Position numbers and translations under genes: made by a program | DNA from: Drechmeria coniospora | Taxonomy: Eukaryota; Ascomycota; Sordariomycetes; Hypocreales; Ophiocordycipitaceae | Assembly (NCBI RefSeq): GCF_001625195.1 | Contig: NC_054391.1 | Coordinates: 6,025,157-6,089,156 of the forward strand | Length of the DNA stretch: 64,000 bases | Reading direction: 5' to 3' | The notes under the pieces: model-generated | Database searches by the model: none | Seen by the model: the letters and a program-made list of their open reading frames with translations, nothing else | What the model was told of the DNA's origin: nothing | Shown here: positions 61,275-64,000 of the stretch, piece by piece | Numbering within the stretch: the first letter of the stretch is position 1 | Layout of the letters: each line of letters starts with the position of its first letter

Positions 61275-63287
61275 CGGCGGCACCAAGCTGTTCTCCCGGA
61301 AAGCGAGAGAATGGTGCCCGGACCCCAGTTATCAATCCCTTTCGGCACCACTCACCAGCAAAACCAATAGCAAATGTCATGGATTGACATTAATGGTCAC
61401 GAATTTTCTAATCATCTCCGAGAATGACAACTTTCTTCAGATACCCCCGGCACGAAAAAAAATTGTTCATGCGATCAGTTTCCGGTACATCACCTTTTCC
61501 CATTGTTAACGACAACGCGAGGCGCTCAAAATGCTGTTGGCGACTGCCTGCTTCGAGGTCGCGACCCTCGTGAGGGACACGACCTCTACCCGCGGCGCCA
61601 AAATTCGGCTCTCCAAGAAGCGTCGATCCGATCGAGCGACGAATCTTGCAACGCTAGTCTTCTTAATGGCCTCGCCGGCCCATTGTTGCCATTATTTCCT
61701 TTTGCGTTTACGGGATTCAATATCCTGATAGACTATTCATATAAATGATTTTCTTGTCTGGTTCGGTGACTTGCGGCAGCCGCGACGGTATGCGCACCAC
61801 CGCTCAGCTGTCCTCCTGATGCTGGATGCATCGCCGTCAGAAGCGGACCGTTCCCGAGGATCGGTCGCGGTGCGAGGACGAATTCTACCGCAACCACTGG
61901 ACTGCACATAAAAAGTTGTGCGCGGCCTGTCTCATGTTCGCGTGCACTGGTCTAGAGATGACCATGGACGCGACACGACCTACAGTGGCATACGCGTTGC
62001 CATGAACCGACTGTTGGTTTTCTGTTGCTCGCAGCATTGACGAACGGCACGAATCAGTTGACCGACGTCAACCGTTCGATGCCATACTTCCTTCAGATGA
62101 GGCCGTGCTCATTGGAGCGCGCAGATGACGACATAAAACCAACATGGTGCAGGATGCATCCTGGACGGGTTTGCAGTATATATCGCATTGCACCTGCCTG
62201 TCGAGGCGAAGCGAGGCGACGTTCGCTGCTTTGCAGCATAAAATGGTGGTTGCGAGGCAGCTTTATGCATTGCGTTTAGCGGGTAAAATGGTTACGGCTT
62301 TTTGATTTGCTTGTTTGTTTGCGCTTGGTTGGTTTTCCTTCATTTTACTCCCTTTCCGCTCGGCTGGTCTGTCAGTCTGATCGACGGCCTCGCTGCTCCA
62401 ACCCTGCTACCAGCGCGATTCGAGCACGGTGTCGATCGCAAATGGGCGGCTGTCGTTTCGTTCGAGATAGTAGACGTCTTGTTTTGTGGCAGGTCTTTGT
62501 TAGAACGCAAAAGGTGCGAGGAACGACCGGCTTTGGGCGTCATCGGGCTTATGACGACACTCTGTTACCGGCATTGTGCGAGCGTGGTGGGACTTTCTCA
62601 TGGACGCATTGTTTTTTCTCATGTTTTTGACGATGCACGCATCGTATTTTCTCGGCGGCAATAGCACTTGGCTTCCCGGCGTTTTGCTTCGGATTTCGTT
62701 TGGCATCGAGGAGGCGTGGAAAAAGTTGTGAAGAAGGTGACGAAGCCGATGGGACGGGCGAGCATGAATTAGGTTATCAGACGACGTGTTTGGATCGCGG
62801 TTGACTTTGGGCTTGGCTGGGTGCGAGTTCATCCTAACACCTTGGTAGTTTTTTCTTCATGCTGCTTAAATCATACATTATTTCGCCGAGTATGCGAGTA
62901 TTTATAGTAAATTCGCTTCCTGAGGAACTTGCTCTGTCACCCAATTGACGAATCGATGATGCATGCTGTGTCCGTACCATGCTCGCAGTTCAGAGGACTT
63001 ACATGTCGGAGTATGGAATGTGGAATGTAGTATTAAACTTGGAGTGCCATGGCCGGCCGTATGGGGTGTACGGAGGCACATGTGTCGGCTAATTGCCGGC
63101 AAATTAAGTCATACGCCATCTCACAAGCCAATAGGGTAGGGTAGTTTATCGCTGCTGGCAGGCAGCTCTGGAGGAATCAATTGACTACCACCACCTACAC
63201 ATGTAATTGCAGTATTCCTCTATTGCCTCTCCCCAACACCAGCCTCTCTACCCCTCCCATTCCACAACAGTAAGAGTATTAGAGGCC
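61275..63287. other. 2 kb intergenic region
   Basis: It lies between the cyclin gene and the FAM192A-type gene. It is mixed, moderately T-rich sequence with several short frames and no recognisable protein. A GTAC island is essentially absent. The last 100 bases form the leader of the next gene. Confidence 0.5.
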
Positions 63288-64000
63288 ATGTCCAACCGGT
63301 TCGTGTCGGGTGGGACGATAGGTTTCGGCGGCGAAAGCTCCGAAAGTGATGCCGCTGCTGCACAAACCCAGCAAGAGCCATTGCAGCCTTTGGCGAGAAA
63401 CGCGGAATGGGAGGCGGTACAGAAGGAGCTCGAGGCGGAGAGGAAGCACCGCGAGCAGGCGAGATTAAAGGCCTCGACAGAGGGCGAGAAGTCGCTGTAT
63501 GACATCCTGCAAGCTAACAAAGGTTGGTTCACGATTCTGTCCCTTTGCCCGATCATGCTATTGTGATGCCATTTCTGGGCCGAGTTTTCTGCTACGAGCT
63601 TTCCCGTGGGCAAGGGGAATTTTGGGGGGACTGTCGAGGTGGCGATGCGAATTGCGCATGCAGGGGAGTGTGATTGCTGATACGCCAAGGGAACGCGTAG
63701 CCGCGAAACAGGCCGAGTATGAAGAGAAGAATAAGATCAAGAACCAGTTCCGCGCGCTGGACGATGACGAGATCAGCTTCCTCGACGATGTCCGGGTGCG
63801 GAGGAAGAAGGAAGAAGATGCCGTCCGGCAGGAGACAGAGGAGGGGCTGAAAGCGTTTCGCGCGCAGCAGCAGGGCGACCACGCACTGCCGCCGCTGGAC
63901 GACTTGGCCGATGAGGAGTGGGGGGTCGGTAGGAAGAGGCGCAGGCCGGCGGCGGCAGGGTCAGGGAGGCAAGGTGACGGCACCATCAAGGCGGCGAGGA
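63288..64000 (+). CDS. FAM192A/Fyv6 (NIP30) family nuclear protein, cut by window end
   Basis: Exon 1 is 63288-63522 and exon 2 starts at 63701 and runs off the window, giving at least 178 residues. Exon 1 encodes MSNRFVSGGTIGFGGESSES and ends EKSLYDILQANK. Exon 2 continues AAKQAEYEEKNKIKNQFRAL, then DDDEISFLDDVRVRRKKEED. This is the conserved NIP30/FAM192A N-terminal domain: LYDILQANKAAKQ.EYEEK...QFRALDDDEI.FLD. The acceptor is the TAG at 63698-63700, because other AGs in the 178-nt intron shift the frame or meet stops. Human FAM192A (PIP30) binds proteasome activator PA28-gamma, and yeast Fyv6 is a second-step splicing factor. Which role applies here is unknown. A basic segment (GRKRRRP) near residue 165 may be a nuclear signal. 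Confidence 0.85.

Overview
The window looks like nuclear DNA of a filamentous ascomycete, most likely a sordariomycete of the Hypocreales. The genes carry short introns (about 48-160 nt) with GT...CTAAC or CTGAC...AG signals. Coding exons are GC-rich, and the proteins match Pezizomycotina families. The order and species are inferred from remembered protein similarity, not from a database search. I see no CRISPR array, operon, rRNA or tRNA, and no recognisable transposon protein.

Layout. At 1.8-3.7 kb lies a double-domain E2 ubiquitin-conjugating protein of 8 exons, one with an abnormal splice donor. At 4.2-5.0 kb and 8.3-8.8 kb are conserved fungal proteins of unknown function. At 9.7-11.4 kb is a DUF2417 membrane protein with an alpha/beta-hydrolase fold, and at 14.6-18.3 kb an LRG1-type LIM/RhoGAP. 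Next come ERG26 (sterol synthesis), an unknown protein, a mitochondrial HMG-box protein, the proteasome subunit PRE4 (beta 7) and GFA1 (hexosamine and chitin precursor), spanning 19.1-29.2 kb. From 32.5 to 48.8 kb are RPT4 (19S ATPase), PYM1, QCR9 (complex III), UBR1 (N-recognin), NPL6 (chromatin remodelling) and SSS1 (Sec61 gamma). After an 11 kb stretch with almost no genes, a CLG1-type cyclin lies at 60.3-61.3 kb, and a FAM192A/Fyv6-family gene runs off the right edge.

Functionally this is housekeeping DNA. Four genes act in the ubiquitin-proteasome system: the E2, UBR1, RPT4 and PRE4. Others serve wall and membrane synthesis (GFA1, ERG26, LRG1), mitochondria (QCR9, HMG-box), secretion (SSS1) and chromatin or RNA (NPL6, PYM1, FAM192A).

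The strongest unexplained signal is in the gaps. Intergenic islands are saturated with GTAC-centred words, above all the 9-mer TACGGAGTA / TACTCCGTA. I counted more than 40 exact copies by eye, none in an exon I call, against about 0.5 expected by chance. The islands range from a few hundred bases to the 49.7-59.2 kb block, and include perfect 18-bp palindromes and a decayed minisatellite. No protein explains them.
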